Assembly: GCA_964464625.1 (NCBI GenBank) | Contig: CAYXKD010000087.1 | Location: 1 to 7,456 of the forward strand | From: JAAZIN01 sp964464625 | GTDB taxonomy: Bacteria > Bacillota > Dethiobacteria > DTU022 | Direction of reading: 5' to 3' | DNA: 7,456 nt | Shown here: positions 6,350 through 7,456 of the stretch, in pieces | Numbering within the stretch: the stretch's first letter is position 1 | Layout of the letters: each line of letters opens with the position of its first letter | The notes under the pieces: model-generated | What the model was told of the DNA's origin: nothing | The model's input: only the letters and a program-made list of their open reading frames with translations | The model's database searches: none | Made by a program: the position numbers and the translations under genes

Positions 6350-7023
6350 TGACAGGGGTCAGGCTTATTGAAGTTAGGAAAGAAATCCTTGGTGATAATA
6401 CCAGGCTGGCTGAAGCAACCCGGGAACAGCTGCGCAAGAAAAAAACAATGCTGCTAAACCTCATGTCTTCACCGGGTTCGGGTAAGACCAGCCTGATTAT
6501 GCGGACAATAGAGGGGTTGAAAGGCAGTGTGAATCTCGGCGTAATTGAAGCCGATATCGATTCAGTTATTGACGCAGAAAAAGTCTCCACAACAGGCACT
6601 CCCGTTGTTCAGCTCAGGACTGGCGGCTTCTGTCATCTGGATGCCACCATGGTCAATGAGGGCATTGAAGCACTGGGGGAAAAAAACCTGGACCTGATTA
6701 TCATCGAAAACATCGGCAATCTGGTCTGCCCGGCAGAATTTGATACAGGGGCACATAAGAACGTGATGATTTTAAGCGTTCCTGAGGGCGATGACAAGCC
6801 GCTAAAATATCCCCTCATGTTTTCTGTTTGTGATTTGCTCCTGATCAACAAAATGGATTACCTCTCACTTAGCGATTTTGACCCGGGCGCTCTGCGCAAG
6901 AAGGTTATGAACCTCAATCCCGGCATGGTTGTAGTGGAGATTTCCTGCAAAACCGGACTGGGTATTGAGGTATGGATTAACTGGTTAAAAACAGAGATAG
7001 CATCCTTCAAAAATGAGCTGTAA
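6349..7023 (+). CDS. hypB: Hydrogenase nickel incorporation GTPase HypB
   Basis: HypB is a SIMIBI-class GTPase that drives nickel transfer with HypA. The 224-aa chain has the P-loop SSPGSGKTS (40-48, K46), VIEADIDSVIDAEKV with the switch aspartates, TGGFCHLDATMV with C95-H96, IENIGNLVCPAEFD with C127, EGDDKPLKYP (146-155), the base-specificity motif NKMD (167-170) and SCKTG (199-203). C95, H96 and C127 correspond to the metal site of the GTPase domain described in E. coli HypB (Cys166, His167, Cys198). It lacks both the amino-terminal Cys-rich nickel site of E. coli HypB and the His-rich stretch of some homologues, so any nickel storage must be elsewhere. ATG 6349 overlaps the hypA stop (TAATG) and has GGAGGTG at 6337-6343, indicating translational coupling. 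Which nickel enzyme it serves is not visible here. Confidence 0.95.
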   Translation: MTGVRLIEVRKEILGDNTRLAEATREQLRKKKTMLLNLMSSPGSGKTSLIMRTIEGLKGSVNLGVIEADIDSVIDAEKVSTTGTPVVQLRTGGFCHLDATMVNEGIEALGEKNLDLIIIENIGNLVCPAEFDTGAHKNVMILSVPEGDDKPLKYPLMFSVCDLLLINKMDYLSLSDFDPGALRKKVMNLNPGMVVVEISCKTGLGIEVWINWLKTEIASFKNEL

Positions 7024-7085
7024 CCATCTTTTGGCCTGCCCGAACACGGCCTGATTCCTGATAATGTCAATAACCATTTAGAAAT

Positions 7086-7097
7086 GGGGAATTCCCC
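7086..7097. repeat. 12-bp perfect palindrome
   Basis: GGGGAATTCCCC is a perfect palindrome 62 nt after the hypB stop. As RNA it could form GGGG-AATT-CCCC, but the following GGGACTTTCTCTTT is a poor terminator tail. It may be a protein-binding dyad or chance. Confidence 0.5.
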
Positions 7098-7117
7098 GGG
7101 ACTTTCTCTTTAAATCT

Positions 7118-7156
7118 AAAGCTTCTTGAACATAGGGAAGAAGCTTTTCTCTTTCA
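7118..7156 (+). terminator. Inverted repeat with pyrimidine-rich tail, possible end of the hyp operon
   Basis: AAAGCTTCTT (7118-7127) and AAGAAGCTTT (7138-7147) are exact reverse complements around a 10-nt loop, followed by TCTCTTTCA. The position, about 95 nt after hypB, suits a transcription end. The stem is AT-rich, the loop is long and the tail is interrupted by C, so efficiency would be low. Confidence 0.3.
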
Positions 7157-7209
7157 TTATTGCTTAATCCGGTGCCAGCATCACTGTGGGCAATGTCGGG
7201 GATAAACTG

Positions 7210-7233
7210 CCGCGGTTGCCGCGGGATCCGCGG
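7210..7233. repeat. Triple CCGCGG repeat with 9-bp period
   Basis: CCGCGG occurs three times at 7210-7215, 7219-7224 and 7228-7233, each separated by 3 nt (TTG, GAT). In the minus-strand frame it encodes a PRI-PRQ-PRQ tripeptide repeat. Confidence 0.7.
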
Positions 7234-7347
7234 TAGGGCTTTTAGTGATGACGCATCACGCGGGAAAGATATTACCATCGATGACTTTCAGTTCCTGCCC
7301 GGTGAAGTGAATGCCTGGCGCCGGAGTCAGAGGGTGCACCAGGTTAA

Positions 7348-7360
7348 AGTATTTAATACT
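7348..7360. repeat. 13-bp AT-rich dyad, possible operator
   Basis: AGTATT-T-AATACT is a perfect inverted repeat around one base, 74 nt ahead of the TTG start at 7434. It could be an operator half-site pair or coincidence. I see no convincing promoter around it. Confidence 0.25.
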
Positions 7361-7376
7361 GGGGCGAAGGGATACT

Positions 7377-7401
7377 AAAAAGGAGCCCGCACCGGCCGGG
7401 C
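7377..7401 (-). terminator. GC hairpin with T-run on the minus strand
   Basis: GCCCG (7385-7389) and CGGGC (7397-7401) form a 5-bp GC stem with a 7-nt loop. Read on the minus strand, it is followed by TCC and then five T (7381-7377). On the plus strand the tail is CACTTTATCTATT. It could stop antisense transcription, or weakly stop read-through from hypB before the next gene. Confidence 0.3.
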
Positions 7402-7433
7402 CACTTTATCTATTACCATGGGGGTGAATGTTC

Positions 7434-7456
7434 TTGAAAGCGGTAATCATGGCGGG
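7434..7456 (+). CDS. Start of a probable sugar-nucleotide nucleotidyltransferase (cut by window edge)
   Basis: Only seven complete codons plus part of an eighth are visible. TTG 7434 opens MKAVIMAG, the first strand and start of the glycine-rich nucleotide-binding loop (KAVIMAGG-x-GTR) of NTP-transferase enzymes such as mannose-1-phosphate guanylyltransferase and glucose-1-phosphate thymidylyl/uridylyltransferase. GGGGGTGA (7420-7427) is well spaced for TTG 7434. The in-frame ATG 7428 would touch that site, so TTG is preferred, though it would only add two residues. The family is likely; the exact sugar and nucleotide cannot be told. It would pair naturally with the GT4 enzyme at 3253. Confidence 0.6.

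Larger units (their letters stand above)
7078..7405 (-). pseudogene. Possible frameshifted minus-strand gene remnant, unrecognised
   Basis: Two overlapping minus-strand frames look protein-like in series. One is open from 7405 down to a stop at 7256-7258 and contains IKYFNLVHPLTPAPGIHF followed by TGQELKVIDGNIFP. The other is open from about 7278 down to the stop at 7078-7080 and contains RQFIPDIAHSDAGTGLSNN and EREKLLPYVQEALDLKRK, ending GIPHF. Both read 'FP' near 7262-7270, so a single frameshift there would join them into about 100 residues. No good ribosome binding site or start is visible, and I do not recognise the family. A plus-strand frame (7160-7378) covers the same bases and also lacks a recognisable match. 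This is the only gene-like content in the gap of about 410 bp between hypB and the right-edge gene. Confidence 0.3.

Noticed and set aside
7160..7378. Plus-strand 72-codon frame from TTG 7160
   Set aside because: No ribosome binding site, no recognisable domain, and it overlaps the more protein-like minus-strand frames. It cannot be fully excluded.

Overview
The window looks like a piece of a moderately GC-rich Firmicutes (Bacillota) chromosome. I would guess a Peptococcaceae or Desulfotomaculum/Pelotomaculum-like anaerobe. The reasons are the strong AGGAGGT-type ribosome binding sites, several TTG starts, a Gram-positive-style comEC, and hydrogenase/nickel maturation genes beside a cysteine-rich iron-sulfur protein. 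The taxonomic placement is inference. All intact genes lie on the + strand.

Left end (1-500): a decay zone. The carboxy-terminal half of a DUF5615 PIN-like toxin is broken by an internal deletion and frame change at a T-run. Directly behind it is a short relic of a PD-(D/E)XK nuclease family transposase (Rpn/TIGR01784 type). Neither can be functional as it stands.

501-2996: an intact comEC (831 aa), the inner-membrane channel for DNA uptake, with its carboxy-terminal metallo-beta-lactamase domain. A gap of 256 bp follows, then a GT4-family glycosyltransferase (3253-4524). At the extreme right edge (7434-7456) are the first codons of a probable sugar-nucleotide nucleotidyltransferase, so polysaccharide or sugar-nucleotide genes probably flank the hydrogenase-maturation block on both sides.

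4634-7023: a likely transcription unit. A very good extended -10 promoter (TTGACG, 18 bp, TATGAT) is followed by about 165 nt of leader. The leader has several hairpins and two alternative partners for one GUUGCC segment next to the ribosome binding site. Next comes a 360-aa protein of uncharacterised role that combines a winged-helix-like amino end, a cysteine-rich middle and a two-cluster ferredoxin end. It is followed by hypA (TTG start) and hypB (1-nt overlap). HypA and HypB deliver nickel to [NiFe]-hydrogenase. The linked Fe-S protein is therefore a candidate redox or metal sensor, or an electron carrier, tied to nickel-enzyme assembly. The leader also contains an uninterrupted 57-codon frame that competes with the RNA-leader interpretation.

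7024-7433: about 410 bp with no convincing intact gene. It is unusually rich in dyad symmetries and a triple CCGCGG repeat, and carries two overlapping minus-strand frames that together read like a frameshifted gene remnant. I saw no tRNA, rRNA, CRISPR array or complete insertion sequence. The best candidates for something undescribed are the leader RNA (or small ORF) plus the sensor-like Fe-S protein in front of hypAB.
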